A DNA stretch of 64,000 nt, from contig NZ_FNUY01000005.1 of the NCBI RefSeq assembly GCF_900108245.1, positions 62,001 to 126,000 of the forward strand, written 5' to 3'. Both the position numbers and the translations under genes were made by a program. Each line of letters starts with the position of its first letter. The first letter of the stretch is position 1. Shown piece by piece: positions 9,263 to 18,965 of this stretch. Under the pieces are notes generated by a model that made no database searches, was not told where the DNA came from, and saw only the letters and a program-made list of their open reading frames with translations. This DNA comes from Allobosea lathyri (GTDB lineage Bacteria > Pseudomonadota > Alphaproteobacteria > Rhizobiales > Beijerinckiaceae).

Positions 9263-10237
9263 ATGGAGTGGATCGCGACCATCGCCGTCATCCTCGATTC
9301 GGCGATCAGGCTGTCGATCCCGCTGCTTTGCGCGGCGATGGCGGGGCTCTGGTCGGAGCGGGCCGGCGTCGTCGATATCGGGCTCGAGGGCAAGATGCTG
9401 ATCGCCGCCTTCGCCTCGGCGGTCGCAGCCTTCGCGACCGGCTCCGCCTGGGCCGGGCTCGGCGCCGGGATCCTGGCTTCCGTGCTGTTGTCACTGGTTC
9501 ACGGCTTTGCCGCCATCACCTGGCGCGGCAACCAGATCGTTTCGGGCGTCGCCATCAACATGCTGGCGGCAGGGCTCACCGTGGTGCTGGGCAACGCCTG
9601 GTACGCGCAGGGCGGCCGGACGCCGACCTTGGAGGGCGGCGCGCGCTTCGGTGACCTGACACTGCCCTTCGCCGCCGCGATGCGCGAGCATGTGCCGGTG
9701 CTCGGCCTGTTCTATGATGAGGTCATCTCAGGCCATGGTGCGCCGGTCTATCTCGCCTTCGCCTCGGTCCTCCTGACCGCGTTCGTGCTGAAGCGGACGC
9801 GCTTCGGCCTGCGGCTGCGCGCCGTCGGCGAGAACCCCGCGGCTGTCGATACCGCCGGTATTTCGGTCACCGGGCTGCGCTATGGCGCCGTCATCATCTG
9901 CGGCGTGCTCTGCGGGCTGGGCGGAACCTATCTCGCAGTCTCGCAATCGGCCGGTTTCCTGCCGCATATGACGGCCGGCAAGGGGTTCATCGCGCTTGCG
10001 GCCGTGATCTTCGCCAATTGGCGGCCCTGGCCGGCGCTGGGCGCCTGCCTGCTTTTCGGCCTGCTCGACGCCATCGCGATCAGGCTGCAGGGCGTTGCTC
10101 TGCCTGGCATCGGGCAGGTGCCGGTGCAGGCGATCCAGGCGCTGCCATATGTGATGACGGTGATCCTGCTCGCAGGCTTCATCGGAAAATCAACGCCGCC
10201 CAAGGCCTCGGGCGTGCCCTATGTCAAGGAACGCTGA
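9263..10237 (+). CDS. Nucleoside ABC transporter permease 2
   Basis: 324-residue BPD_transp_2 family inner-membrane permease, partner of the preceding permease. Visible family segments: AAMAGLWSERAGVVDIGLEGKM near residue 20 and GLRLRAVGENPAAVDTAGI in the cytoplasmic coupling loop, as in NupQ/YufQ. The ATG at 9263 begins the homologous region; the frame extends upstream through the palindromic element. The gene ends 5 nt before cdd. Confidence 0.92.
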   Translation: MEWIATIAVILDSAIRLSIPLLCAAMAGLWSERAGVVDIGLEGKMLIAAFASAVAAFATGSAWAGLGAGILASVLLSLVHGFAAITWRGNQIVSGVAINMLAAGLTVVLGNAWYAQGGRTPTLEGGARFGDLTLPFAAAMREHVPVLGLFYDEVISGHGAPVYLAFASVLLTAFVLKRTRFGLRLRAVGENPAAVDTAGISVTGLRYGAVIICGVLCGLGGTYLAVSQSAGFLPHMTAGKGFIALAAVIFANWRPWPALGACLLFGLLDAIAIRLQGVALPGIGQVPVQAIQALPYVMTVILLAGFIGKSTPPKASGVPYVKER

Positions 10238-10242
10238 GCCGG

Positions 10243-10653
10243 ATGACGGATGTGACCGATTTCGATGTCCTCTTCACAGCTGCCGCGCAGGTTCAGACTC
10301 TGGCCTATGCGCCGTATTCGCGGTTCAAGGTCGGGGCGGCACTGCTGGCCGATGACGGCGTGGTCTATGCCGGCTGCAATGTCGAGAACGCCGCCTATCC
10401 GTCCGGCAGTTGCGCCGAGCAAGGTGCCGTCTCAGCGATGATCGCCGGGGGCGGGCGGGCGATTCGCGCTATCCTGGTCTTCGGCGAGGGCGCGGAACTG
10501 GTGACGCCCTGCGGCGCCTGCCGCCAGCGCATCCGCGAATTCGCGACGCCCGACACAGCGGTCGCGATTGCCGGGCCAGACGGCATCCGCGCCCACTTTT
10601 CGCTGGTGGAGCTGTTGCCAGCCTCCTTTGGGCCAGCCAACCTGCCGAAATAA
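10243..10653 (+). CDS. cdd: Cytidine deaminase
   Basis: 136-residue zinc enzyme converting cytidine and deoxycytidine to uridine and deoxyuridine in the cytosol. The motif C-A-E (PSGSCAEQGA) supplies the first zinc ligand and the catalytic Glu, and PCGACRQ the other two cysteines; CNVENAAY contacts the ribose. Length equals that of tetrameric small Cdd enzymes. It follows the permease gene by 5 nt, linking uptake to salvage. Confidence 0.96.
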   Translation: MTDVTDFDVLFTAAAQVQTLAYAPYSRFKVGAALLADDGVVYAGCNVENAAYPSGSCAEQGAVSAMIAGGGRAIRAILVFGEGAELVTPCGACRQRIREFATPDTAVAIAGPDGIRAHFSLVELLPASFGPANLPK

Positions 10654-10690
10654 TTGAGGCAAGTGATTTGTAATTGCGGCAAGTGATCTG
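10651..10690. repeat. Two-copy 20-bp tandem duplication
   Basis: A 20-bp unit beginning at the cdd stop codon (TAATTG.GGCAAGTGAT.TG) is repeated once immediately, with 18 of 20 bases identical (10651-10670 and 10671-10690). It fills part of the cdd-pnp gap. Confidence 0.8.
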
Positions 10691-10746
10691 CGCGGCTTCC
10701 GGACCTTCCGTCCAGGCTTGTGACATCGGCGGGCAGGAGGCGACGA

Positions 10747-11559
10747 ATGGCGATTGATCCGGTCATCGACGAGGCGGCGGCCACGCTGATCGCGCGGGGC
10801 ATAGACGGTCCGATCGATTGTGCGATCGTGCTCGGCACGGGCCTCGGCCGCACCGTCGACGAGTTGCAGGACGCGGTGACTGTTCCCTTCGCCGACATTG
10901 CCGGCTTCCCGGAAGGTGGCGTCTCCGGCCATGCGCGGCAGATCAGCTACGGTTCGCTCTATGGCAAGAAGGTCCTGATCTTCGAGGGCCGGGCGCATTA
11001 CTATGAGAGTGGCGACCCTGCCGTGATGCGCGTGCCGCTCGGCCTGCTGACCGCGTTTGGTTCGCCGCCGCTGATCCTGACCAATGCGGCGGGCTCGCTG
11101 ACGCCAGGATTGCGTCCGGGCAGTCTTGCCGTGATCACCGACCACATCAACCTGAACGGGCTCAACCCCCTGATCGGCGACACCGGCGATGGCCGCTTCG
11201 TGCCGATGGTCGATGCCTATGATCCGCATCTGCGCATGCGGCTGAAGAAGGCGGCTGCGAGTTCGGGCACGAATCTCGGCGAGGGCGTCTATATGTGGTT
11301 CTCGGGGCCGAGCTTCGAGACGCCGGCTGAAATCAGGATGGCGAAGCTGCTCGGCGCCGATCTCGTCGGCATGTCGACGGTGCCAGAGGTCATCCTCGCC
11401 CGACGCTTCGGGATTCGCGTCGCCGGCATCTCGATCATCACCAATATGGGTGCCGGCCTGCATGGCGGCGCGCCTCATCATGGCGAAACACGCGATGTGG
11501 CGGCCATGGCCACGTCGGGCCTTCGCCGGCTGCTGCGCGCCTTTCTCTCGGAGCTCTAG
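10747..11559 (+). CDS. Purine-nucleoside phosphorylase (PNP family I)
   Basis: 270-residue enzyme that splits purine (deoxy)nucleosides with phosphate into base and (deoxy)ribose 1-phosphate. The family-2 phosphorylase (PF01048) motifs are present: IVLGTGLGRT near residue 24, the phosphate-binding FEGRAHYYE, LTNAAGSLTPGLRPG, and the base pocket with MSTVPEVILAR. This is the trimeric PunA/human-PNP-like type rather than hexameric DeoD. AGGAGG ends 6 nt before the ATG. It sits between cdd and deoC in the nucleoside locus. Confidence 0.93.
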   Translation: MAIDPVIDEAAATLIARGIDGPIDCAIVLGTGLGRTVDELQDAVTVPFADIAGFPEGGVSGHARQISYGSLYGKKVLIFEGRAHYYESGDPAVMRVPLGLLTAFGSPPLILTNAAGSLTPGLRPGSLAVITDHINLNGLNPLIGDTGDGRFVPMVDAYDPHLRMRLKKAAASSGTNLGEGVYMWFSGPSFETPAEIRMAKLLGADLVGMSTVPEVILARRFGIRVAGISIITNMGAGLHGGAPHHGETRDVAAMATSGLRRLLRAFLSEL

Positions 11560-11562
11560 GCA

Positions 11563-12330
11563 ATGTCCGACAAGGCGATGGCGGAGCGAGCCCTGGCTCT
11601 GCTCGATCTCACCGATCTCTCCGAGAATGCCGATGAGGCGGGCACGCTTGCCTTGTGCAGGCGCGCAACGGCCGGCCCGGTCACGGTCGCAGCGATCTGC
11701 ATCTGGCCGCACTTCATCGGCACAGCCCGCACAGCATTCGCTACAGCGGAAGTCGTGCCACGCATCGCGACGGTGGTGAATTTCCCGGCCGGGGGAACGG
11801 ATATCGCGACCGTCGCGGCCGAGACGCAAGCCGCGCTCGCGGCCGGCGCCGACGAGATCGACCTCGTCCTGCCCTGGCGCGCCCTGCTCGCGGGCGATAT
11901 GGCGACGGCGCAAGCCATGGTGGTGCGTATCAAGGTGCTCTGCGTGGGCAAGCGGCTCAAGGTCATCCTCGAGACGGGCGAATATCCCGATCTCGACGCG
12001 GTCAGAGCGGCGTCGGACCTCGCCATCGCAGCAGGGGCCGATTTCATCAAGACCTCGACCGGCAAGACCGCCAATTCGGCAAGCCCTGAGGCGGCCCGCA
12101 CCATGCTCGATGTCCTCAAGGCGTCGGGCAGGCCGGTCGGGCTGAAACCCTCGGGCGGGATCCGGAGTTTGTCGGATGCAAGCCTCTATCTGGGGCTCGC
12201 GGACGAGATCATGGGGCCGGGCTGGGCAAGGCCCGAAACCTTCCGTTTCGGCGCGAGCGGGCTGCATCAGGTTCTCGTCGATGTGATCACCGGCAGCGCA
12301 GGCGGCACGAAAACCGGCGGGACCTATTGA
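11563..12330 (+). CDS. deoC: Deoxyribose-phosphate aldolase
   Basis: 255-residue class I aldolase cleaving 2-deoxyribose 5-phosphate into acetaldehyde and glyceraldehyde 3-phosphate. The Schiff-base lysine lies in [10 protein letters not shown], the other conserved Lys in GLKPSGGIR, and the acid in DEIDLVL. It begins 3 nt after the PNP stop and its TGA overlaps the deoA ATG by one base. Phosphopentomutase (deoB), needed to convert deoxyribose 1-phosphate to the substrate, is not in the window. Confidence 0.96.
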   Translation: MSDKAMAERALALLDLTDLSENADEAGTLALCRRATAGPVTVAAICIWPHFIGTARTAFATAEVVPRIATVVNFPAGGTDIATVAAETQAALAAGADEIDLVLPWRALLAGDMATAQAMVVRIKVLCVGKRLKVILETGEYPDLDAVRAASDLAIAAGADFIKTSTGKTANSASPEAARTMLDVLKASGRPVGLKPSGGIRSLSDASLYLGLADEIMGPGWARPETFRFGASGLHQVLVDVITGSAGGTKTGGTY

Positions 12331-13658
12331 TGAGGCTGACGCAGGAAATCATCGCGGCCAAGCGCGACGGCGCCGAACTGCCAGACGCCGATATCCGGCA
12401 GATCATCTCGGGCCTGACCGACGGCACCGTCAGCGAGGGGCAGGCGGCGGCCTTCGCCATGGCGGTGTTCTTCCGGGACATGACGGCCAAGGAACGCGTC
12501 GCGCTGACGCTCGCCATGCGCGATTCCGGCACGGTGCTGAACTGGGACGATCTGCCCGGCCCAGCACTCGACAAGCATTCGACCGGCGGCGTCGGCGACA
12601 CGGTGAGCCTGCCTCTGGCAGCGGCGGTCGCAGCCTGCGGCGGTCACGTGCCGATGATCTCGGGGCGCGGGCTCGGTCATACCGGGGGCACGCTCGACAA
12701 GCTCGATGCCGTGCCGGGTTATGTCACGCAGCCCGATATCGCGCTGTTTCGAAAGGTGGTGCGTGAACAGGGGTGCGCCATCATCGGCCAGACCGCCGAT
12801 CTCGCCCCGGCCGACAAGCGCCTCTATGCCATTCGCGACGTCACCGCGACGGTCGAGACGATCCCCCTGCTGACCTCCTCGATCCTGTCGAAGAAGCTCG
12901 CGGCCGGCCTGCATGGGCTCGCCATGGATGTGAAATATGGCTCGGGCGCATTCCTGACCGACTATGGCAAGGCTCGCGCATTGGCCGACGCGCTCGTCGG
13001 CGTCGCCAACAATTCCGGCCTGCCGACCACCGCTTTGATGACTGATATGGGCGAGCCCCTGGCCTCGGTCGCCGGCAATGCACTGGAGGTCGCCTACGCG
13101 CTCGATCATCTGACCGGGGCCCGGCGTGAACCGCGCTTCCACGACGTCACGGTCGCGCTGGCAGCCGAGATGCTGCTGCTGGGGCGGCTCGCCGAGGATA
13201 TCGACGATGCCAGGCGGAAGATCGAACACGCCTTCGCTTCCGGTGCCGCCGCCGAGCGTTTCGCGCGGATGATCGCAGCGCTAGGCGGTCCCACCGATCT
13301 TCTCGAGAAGCCGGGCCGGCATCTCGCCGCCGCGCCGATCGTGAAACCTGTCTTCGCAGGCGAGACCGGCAAGGTCGAGGCGATCGACACGCGCGCTGTC
13401 GGTTTTGCCGTGGTGGCACTCGGCGGCGGACGCGTCCGGCCGCAGGATGCGATCGATCACGCGGTGGGAATCGTCGATCTGGCGGGGCTCGGAGATGAGG
13501 CAGGGCCGGACCGCCCGCTCGGGATCGTGCATGCCCGCAACGAAGCCGGCTTTGCCGCGGCACAGGCACGCTTGCAAAAGGCCTACCGGATCGGAGAGGG
13601 TGCGGCAGAACGCGGCGCGCTGGTCGCCGAACGCATCACGGAGAGTTCGCACGGATGA
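12330..13658 (+). CDS. deoA: Thymidine phosphorylase
   Basis: 442-residue pyrimidine-nucleoside phosphorylase releasing thymine or uracil and deoxyribose 1-phosphate. Conserved segments: [17 protein letters not shown] (phosphate/base site), [19 protein letters not shown], and KYGSGAF. Length equals E. coli DeoA (440). The ATG at 12330 is used through a TGATG overlap with deoC; a TTG codon just before it is a less likely start. It overlaps the next gene by 4 nt. Confidence 0.96.
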   Translation: MRLTQEIIAAKRDGAELPDADIRQIISGLTDGTVSEGQAAAFAMAVFFRDMTAKERVALTLAMRDSGTVLNWDDLPGPALDKHSTGGVGDTVSLPLAAAVAACGGHVPMISGRGLGHTGGTLDKLDAVPGYVTQPDIALFRKVVREQGCAIIGQTADLAPADKRLYAIRDVTATVETIPLLTSSILSKKLAAGLHGLAMDVKYGSGAFLTDYGKARALADALVGVANNSGLPTTALMTDMGEPLASVAGNALEVAYALDHLTGARREPRFHDVTVALAAEMLLLGRLAEDIDDARRKIEHAFASGAAAERFARMIAALGGPTDLLEKPGRHLAAAPIVKPVFAGETGKVEAIDTRAVGFAVVALGGGRVRPQDAIDHAVGIVDLAGLGDEAGPDRPLGIVHARNEAGFAAAQARLQKAYRIGEGAAERGALVAERITESSHG

Positions 13659-14599
13659 GTCTGCTTCTGGCAATGACCGGCTGGCATGTCGAGGATTGGC
13701 GCGAGCGCTTCCAGGCGCTGCTGCCGGAGATGCCGATCGTGACGCTCGGCGAGGCCTATGATCGGCGCGCGGTGCATTATGTCGCGAGTTGGAAGCATCC
13801 GGAGGGCAGCCTCAGCGGCCTGCCGAACCTCGCGGCGATCTTCTCGCTGGGCGCCGGCGTCGACCATCTCTTCGCCGACACACGCTTGCCGGAGGTGCCG
13901 ATAGCGCGCGTCGTCGATCCCGACCTGACGACGCGGATGAGCGAATACATCGTGCTGCACTGCCTGATGCATCTGCGCCAGCAGCGCCGCTACGAGCGTC
14001 AGCAGCAGGCCAAGCTCTGGGACGACGACCGCAACCAGCCGGCGGCGCGCTCGGTGCGCGTCGGCCTGATGGGATTGGGCGAGCTCGGGCTCGATGCCGC
14101 CCGCAAGCTCCAGGTGATGGGCTTCGATGTGACCGGCTGGAGCCGTTCGCCGAAAACCGTCGACGGCTTCGCGACCTTCGCTGGCGATGAGGGGATGACA
14201 GGCTTTCTGGCGCGCACCGACATCCTCGTCAGCCTGCTGCCCTTGACGCCGGAGACGCGCGGCGTGATCAATGCCCAGATGCTTTCGGGGCTGGCGCAGG
14301 ATGGCCGGCTCGGCGGGCCGTTCCTGATCAATGCCGGGCGCGGTGGTCTCCAGGTCGAGGCCGACATCCTGGCCGCGCTCGACGCCGGCACGTTGAAGGG
14401 CGCGACGCTCGATGTGTTCGAGAGCGAGCCGCTGGCCCCTGAATCGCGGCTCTGGAGCCATCCGGACGTCACCGTGACTCCCCATAACGCCGCGATGTCG
14501 GAACCCGAGGCGGTCGCGACGCTGATCTCGGCGCAGATCAAGCGGCTGGAAGCCGGCGAGCCGCTGGAGCATGTAGTCGATCCGGCGCGAGGATACTGA
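13655..14599 (+). CDS. GhrA-like 2-hydroxyacid dehydrogenase (glyoxylate/hydroxypyruvate reductase A type)
   Basis: 314-residue NAD(P)-dependent D-2-hydroxyacid dehydrogenase. The nucleotide loop [13 protein letters not shown] lies at about residues 131-143, and the catalytic triad is seen as Arg in INAGRGG, Glu in FESEPLA and His in TPHNAA. N-terminal SLGAGVDHL is typical of the GhrA branch. It overlaps deoA by 4 nt (ATGA), so it is the last gene of the nucleoside operon; why a hydroxyacid reductase is here is unclear. Possibly it handles an aldehyde- or ketoacid-derived product of deoxyribose breakdown (inference). Confidence 0.88.
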   Translation: MSLLLAMTGWHVEDWRERFQALLPEMPIVTLGEAYDRRAVHYVASWKHPEGSLSGLPNLAAIFSLGAGVDHLFADTRLPEVPIARVVDPDLTTRMSEYIVLHCLMHLRQQRRYERQQQAKLWDDDRNQPAARSVRVGLMGLGELGLDAARKLQVMGFDVTGWSRSPKTVDGFATFAGDEGMTGFLARTDILVSLLPLTPETRGVINAQMLSGLAQDGRLGGPFLINAGRGGLQVEADILAALDAGTLKGATLDVFESEPLAPESRLWSHPDVTVTPHNAAMSEPEAVATLISAQIKRLEAGEPLEHVVDPARGY

Positions 14600-14697
14600 G
14601 CCGGCATAGCGGCTCGGTCATCGCACCGTCATCGATCCGTCGTCGCACTGAAATGACGCTGGGCCAAGTCGGGCGGATCGATCCCCCGGAGTGTCCC

Positions 14698-16056
14698 ATG
14701 CGCCTTGTCCTCACCGCCGCCCTGCTGCTGTCCTCGACGATCCTCGCCGGTGCGCAGGATGCGCAAAAGGAGTTCCCGGCCAAGCTCGTCGGCCATGCCT
14801 TGCTGCCGGCCAACACGATCATCGCCGCTCCGGCCGATGCTCCCGCAGACCTCAAGGTCTCCGGCAAGTTCGTTCAGCCCGGCAAGCGGGTCGAGGCTGT
14901 CGGCACGGTGATGGGCACCTCGGGCGGCCGGCCGACCGGCCTGTCGACGCCGTTCGCGGGCCAGCCGGTGCAGGGCTTCTCCGGCATCCGCTCGCTCGGC
15001 AATGGCGAATTCCTGGTGCTGACCGACAATGGCTTCGGCTCCAAGGCGAATTCGCCCGACGCCATGCTGTTCTTCCACCGCCTCAAGAGCGATTTCGCCA
15101 GCGGCAAGATCGAGCGGCTGTCGACCACCTTCCTGCATGATCCCGACAAGAAGGTCCCGTTCCGCATCGTTCAGGAAGGCACCGAGAAGCGCTATCTGAC
15201 CGGCGCGGATTTCGACCCCGAGTCGATCCAGCCGATCGGCGGCAAGTTCTGGATCGCCGAGGAGTTCGGTCCCTATCTCATCCGCGTCGACGCCAACGGC
15301 AAGGTCGAGGCGGTGTTCGAGACCACGGTCGACGGCAAGCCGGCCCGCTCGCCCGACCATTACGCCGTGACGACGCCTGGCGCACCGAACCTGCCGGTCG
15401 AGTTCAATGTCCGCCGCTCCAAGGGCTATGAGGGCATGGCGCAGTCGCCGGACGGCCGCTTCCTCTACCCGCTGCTCGAAGGCCCGCTCTGGAATGCCGA
15501 GACCAAGGGCAATGAAGAGGTCGACGGCAAGGAAGTGCTGCGCATCCTCGAATTCGACGTCGCCAACGAGAAGTGGACCGGCCGTTCCTGGTTCTTCCCG
15601 CTGGAGCAGAAGGGCCTCGCCATCGGCGACTTCAACATGATCGACGCCACCACGGCGCTGATCATCGAGCGCGACAATGGCGAAGGCACTGCCGACAAGG
15701 CCTGCGCCGCCGGCCAGAAGGGGCCGGACTGCTTCCACGACCTCGCCAAGTTCAAACGCATCGTGAAGATCGAGATGACCGACGCCAATGTCGGCAAGCT
15801 CGTGCGCAAGATCGGCTTCATCGACCTGATGAAGATCCAGGATCCGGACAAGAAGGCTCGCCAGGGCGCCATCGACGGCGTGCTGCCCTTCCCCTTCTTC
15901 ACGATCGAGAACGTCGACGTCGTCGACCGGGCCAACGGCATCATCATCGTCGGCAATGACAACAACCTGCCCTTCTCCTCTTCGCGCGACCCGAAAAAGG
16001 CGGATGACAACGAGCAGGTGCTGCTCTCGGTGAAAGAGCTGCTCGACGCGAAGTAA
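14698..16056 (+). CDS. Secreted esterase-like activity of phytase family protein
   Basis: 452-residue exported protein with a Sec signal (MRLVLTAALLLSSTILAGAQD). The mature protein matches the phytase-like beta-propeller domain PF13449: FSGIRSLGNGEFLVLTDNGFGSKANS, DFDPESIQPIGGKFWIAEEFGP, YEGMAQSPDGRFLYPLLEG, IIVGNDNN. Members are usually annotated as esterase-like activity of phytase family; the true substrate is unknown and the catalytic residues of beta-propeller phytases are not obviously kept. The ATG at 14698 is chosen because it gives the signal peptide. A larger relative lies at 60763. Confidence 0.85.
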   Translation: MRLVLTAALLLSSTILAGAQDAQKEFPAKLVGHALLPANTIIAAPADAPADLKVSGKFVQPGKRVEAVGTVMGTSGGRPTGLSTPFAGQPVQGFSGIRSLGNGEFLVLTDNGFGSKANSPDAMLFFHRLKSDFASGKIERLSTTFLHDPDKKVPFRIVQEGTEKRYLTGADFDPESIQPIGGKFWIAEEFGPYLIRVDANGKVEAVFETTVDGKPARSPDHYAVTTPGAPNLPVEFNVRRSKGYEGMAQSPDGRFLYPLLEGPLWNAETKGNEEVDGKEVLRILEFDVANEKWTGRSWFFPLEQKGLAIGDFNMIDATTALIIERDNGEGTADKACAAGQKGPDCFHDLAKFKRIVKIEMTDANVGKLVRKIGFIDLMKIQDPDKKARQGAIDGVLPFPFFTIENVDVVDRANGIIIVGNDNNLPFSSSRDPKKADDNEQVLLSVKELLDAK

Positions 16057-16124
16057 GACGGAGCGCCATCCGCACTCAAGTCATGGGCAGTTAAACTCGC
16101 GATACGGCGAGCGCCTCCAAAGTT

Positions 16125-16152
16125 ACGGCCGGGCCAAACCCGGCCGTTTTCG
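16125..16152 (+). terminator. Rho-independent terminator after phytase-like gene
   Basis: A perfect 9-bp stem ACGGCCGGG / CCCGGCCGT with a 5-nt loop, followed by TTTTCGTTT, about 70 nt after the stop at 16056. Confidence 0.85.
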
Positions 16153-16254
16153 TTTGGGAAGCCCGCTCTTGAACGGCTTTCGCAGCAGGATTATATTAAA
16201 GGCTGCCAAGCACTGCGTGTGCGAGGCGTAGTGGTTTGGATGATCGACACTCAT

Positions 16255-16264
16255 GGAGGTGATC
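16255..16264 (+). promoter_or_regulatory. Full-length Shine-Dalgarno of the SPW gene
   Basis: GGAGGTGATC is a 10-nt perfect complement to the 3' end of 16S rRNA, ending directly before the ATG at 16265 (GGAGG to ATG spacing 5 nt). It fixes the start at 16265 and rules against the in-frame ATG at 16253, which lies before the site. Confidence 0.8.
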
Positions 16265-16627
16265 ATGTTGACCGCGAATACGGACGGCAGACGGCCCCTG
16301 GACTTGTGCAACCTCATCCTCGCCGCGTGCCTGTTCATCTCACCCTGGCTACTCGGCTTCGCGGGCGCGACCATGCCCGCCCGAAGCGCCTGGATCGCCG
16401 CCGTGGCGCTTGCCCTGGTGGCGTGCGCGGCGCTTACGGCCTTTGCCGAATGGGAGGAGTGGGTGAGCATGGTGCTCGGCGTCTGGCTGATGGCGGCGCC
16501 CTGGGCTCTCGGCTTTACCGGCGACCACAACGCGTTCTGGACCCATATGGTCTTCGGCGCCTTGACGGTCGCGGTATCGGCCTGGGCAGTCTGGGACTAC
16601 CGGCACGAGCCACATGCAACGGCCTGA
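16265..16627 (+). CDS. SPW repeat membrane protein
   Basis: 120-residue inner-membrane protein of the SPW family (PF03779). The duplicated hallmark is visible as SPWLLGF near residue 26 and APWALGF near residue 80, each in a pair of hydrophobic segments, giving four predicted membrane helices. Function is unknown in the family. It is a single-gene unit flanked by terminators on both sides (16125 and 16656), with an unusually strong ribosome binding site. Confidence 0.9.
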   Translation: MLTANTDGRRPLDLCNLILAACLFISPWLLGFAGATMPARSAWIAAVALALVACAALTAFAEWEEWVSMVLGVWLMAAPWALGFTGDHNAFWTHMVFGALTVAVSAWAVWDYRHEPHATA

Positions 16628-16655
16628 TCAGCTGGCAACTGACCCGACTTTACGA

Positions 16656-16682
16656 CCCGCCGCTGCAAAGCGGCGGGTTTTC
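16656..16682. terminator. Terminator between convergent SPW and xylose ATPase genes
   Basis: CCCGCCGCT / AGCGGCGGG form a perfect 9-bp stem with a 4-nt loop GCAA followed by TTTTCC on the plus strand, 30 nt after the SPW stop. Confidence 0.85.
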
Positions 16683-16710
16683 CGTGAATTCGCCGTACCG
16701 GCCCCCTACC

Positions 16711-17490
16711 CTAGTCGCGTAGCGCGCCGGGTCCCGGTACCGCCCCCGTAGGGCACTTTCCCGAGATGATCATGCCGAGCACCTCGTCCTGCGTGACGTC
16801 GCTCGTTCGCGCCGTGCCGACGACGCGGCCGTTCTTCATCACGCTGACCCGGTCGGCGAGATCGAAGACATCATGCAGATCGTGGCTGATCAGGAAGATG
16901 CCGATGCCCTGGCGCTTGAGCTCGAGGATCAATTCGGCGACCTGCTTCGTCTCCGCCGGTCCCAGGGCCGCCGTCGGTTCGTCCATGATCAGGACCCGGG
17001 CGTTGAAATAGATTGCGCGGGCGATCGCGACCGACTGGCGCTGCCCGCCCGACAACGCTTTGACCGGCTCCTTGAAACGGCGGAAATGCGGGTTGAGCCG
17101 GCCCATGACCTTGCGGGTCTCGGCCTCCATCGTGGAATCGTCGAGCGTATGCCAGGGCGTCAGTAATTCCCGCCCGAGGAAGATATTGGCGGCGGCGTCG
17201 ACATTATCCGCCAGAGCCAGCGTCTGGTAGATCGTCTCGATGCCATGGCGCTTGGCGTCGCGCGGGCTACCGATCGAGACGAGCTCACCGCCGACCCTGA
17301 TCTCGCCTGAATCGGCCTGGTAGGCGCCCGAGAGGATCTTGATCAGGGTGGATTTGCCGGCGCCGTTATGGCCCAGCAATCCCACGACTTCACCAGCCTT
17401 CAGATCGACCGAGACGGCATCGACCGCCTTGATGCCGCCGAAAGCGATCGAGATATCGCGCATCTCGACGAGGGGGGTGGTCATGTCCAT
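16711..17490 (-). CDS. xylG: D-xylose-type ABC transporter ATP-binding protein (single ABC domain)
   Basis: 259-residue ATPase with one ABC domain: Walker [10 protein letters not shown] near residue 40, signature LSGGQRQS, Walker [13 protein letters not shown]-loop LISHDLHD. It belongs to the sugar (CUT2) branch, but E. coli XylG and RbsA carry two domains in about 500 residues, so this is the short form also found with FrcA-like systems. It is third in the minus-strand order xylF, permease, ATPase, and is separated from the permease gene by a palindromic element. The xylose assignment rests on the binding protein. Confidence 0.82.
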   Translation of the reverse strand: MDMTTPLVEMRDISIAFGGIKAVDAVSVDLKAGEVVGLLGHNGAGKSTLIKILSGAYQADSGEIRVGGELVSIGSPRDAKRHGIETIYQTLALADNVDAAANIFLGRELLTPWHTLDDSTMEAETRKVMGRLNPHFRRFKEPVKALSGGQRQSVAIARAIYFNARVLIMDEPTAALGPAETKQVAELILELKRQGIGIFLISHDLHDVFDLADRVSVMKNGRVVGTARTSDVTQDEVLGMIISGKCPTGAVPGPGALRD

Positions 17491-17506
17491 TGGCAGGCTC
17501 CTCCCC

Positions 17507-17638
17507 TGTCATTCCGGGGCGCCGCGCAGAGGAGAAACCGGAAACCACGACCGGGCGAGCGCGATCGACCGGGCTGCATCCGAGGTCTCACCCCGTCGTA
17601 GGTTCCGGGTTCTCGCTTCGCGAGCTCCGGAATGACAG
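17507..17638. repeat. Intergenic palindromic element B (GTCATTCCGG family)
   Basis: Starts TGTCATTCCGGGG and ends CTCCGGAATGACAG, with inner arms GAAACCGGAAACC and GGTTCCGGGTTC. It lies in the 170-bp gap between the xylose permease and ATPase genes, inside the operon. Confidence 0.85.
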
Positions 17639-17660
17639 TGGAGTGTCGCGCGCGCATCCG

Positions 17661-18965
17661 TTACCCCAGCCGCTTGCGATAAAGACCGTCGAGCCAGACG
17701 GCGACGACGAGAACGAAGCCGACGACGATGTTCTGCAAGGGCGTGTCGACCCCGATCAGAACCATGCCCGATTGCAGCGACTGCATCACCAGCGCGCCCA
17801 ACATGGCGCCCGCGATGGTGCCGACGCCGCCGGCGAGCGAGGTGCCGCCGATCACGGCCGCAGCAATGACGTAGAGCTCGTCGAGCGCGCCGGCCGAGTT
17901 CGTGGCGGCATCGAGCCGCGCCGTCGCGATGCAGGCGGAGATGCCGACCAGCGCCCCCATCAGCCCATAGACCAGCATCACCACCTTGCGCGTGTTGACG
18001 CCCGATAGCTGCGCGGCCTCCGGGTTGCCGCCGATGGCGAACACATAACGACCGAAGCGCAGACGCGTGGTCAGGAAGGTGATGGCCACACCGACCGCAA
18101 GCGCGATCAGGACGGGAACGGCGAGACCATGGCCGATGAACAGCCCGCCCGGCGGCCAGGGCAGCCCCTTCGCCTCGGTGACGCGGCGCGCGATGCCGAC
18201 AGGAAGCGCGTAGGAATTGGCGATCATCACCGTGGCGATGACGACGCCGCAGGCGAGCACGGCCATCACGATCTCCGCCCAGAGCGGGCGCAGGGAGAAG
18301 CGGAAGCGCACACGCCGCCGGCGCGCGAAAACCATGGCGACGCAGATCAGCGCGCAGATCGCGAGGCCGATCACCCATGAGGCAGTCGTCCCGATCGCGC
18401 CCTCGACGCCGCCACCGAGAGGGCGAAACCGCGAATCCATCGGCGCGATGGTTTGCCCTTGCGTCACCCACCACGCCGCACCGCGCCAGACAAGCAGTCC
18501 GCCGAGCGTCACGATGAAGGAGGGGATCGCGAGCCAGGCGATCAGCGCGCCCTGGAACAGGCCGATCGCGCTGCCGAGCGCGATCGCGGCCAGCAGGCTG
18601 ACGAGCCAGGTCAGCGGATGCTCGAAGCCCCAGAGTTCGGGCAGCAGGCGCACCTGGATCAGCCCGACGACCATGCCGACGAAGCCGAGCATGGAGCCGA
18701 CGGACAGGTCGATATTGCGGGTCACGATGACCAGCACCATGCCGCAGGCCATCACCGCGATCGAGGAGGTCTGGACCAGCAGGTTCCAGAGATTGCGCGA
18801 CGACAGGAAGGCGCCGTCCGACAGCCAGTTGAAGCCCAGCCAGATCGCGGCCAGCGCCGCGACCATGCCGATCATGCGCGGATCGAATTCGATCTCGCGC
18901 AGTTGATCGCTCAGGCTCCTGCCGCTTTCCCCCGCCTTGGACGGCGCGGGAGCGGCCTCAGTCAC
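17661..18965 (-). CDS. xylH: D-xylose-type ABC transporter permease
   Basis: 434-residue inner-membrane permease of the BPD_transp_2 (ribose/xylose) family, long like XylH (about 390-430) with ten or more hydrophobic segments. Typical stretches are [18 protein letters not shown] in the N-terminal half, [19 protein letters not shown] in the coupling loop, and [19 protein letters not shown]. It overlaps the 3' end of xylF by 8 nt. Confidence 0.88.
   Translation of the reverse strand: MTEAAPAPSKAGESGRSLSDQLREIEFDPRMIGMVAALAAIWLGFNWLSDGAFLSSRNLWNLLVQTSSIAVMACGMVLVIVTRNIDLSVGSMLGFVGMVVGLIQVRLLPELWGFEHPLTWLVSLLAAIALGSAIGLFQGALIAWLAIPSFIVTLGGLLVWRGAAWWVTQGQTIAPMDSRFRPLGGGVEGAIGTTASWVIGLAICALICVAMVFARRRRVRFRFSLRPLWAEIVMAVLACGVVIATVMIANSYALPVGIARRVTEAKGLPWPPGGLFIGHGLAVPVLIALAVGVAITFLTTRLRFGRYVFAIGGNPEAAQLSGVNTRKVVMLVYGLMGALVGISACIATARLDAATNSAGALDELYVIAAAVIGGTSLAGGVGTIAGAMLGALVMQSLQSGMVLIGVDTPLQNIVVGFVLVVAVWLDGLYRKRLG

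Noticed and set aside
9100-10242. Idea that the palindromic elements are attachment sites of a genomic island
   Set aside because: They occur throughout the window in several families with no integrase, no tRNA gene and no composition shift between them.
14698-16056. Calling the secreted protein a true phytase
   Set aside because: Only the phytase-like family pattern is visible; the catalytic and calcium-binding residues of beta-propeller phytases could not be confirmed by eye.
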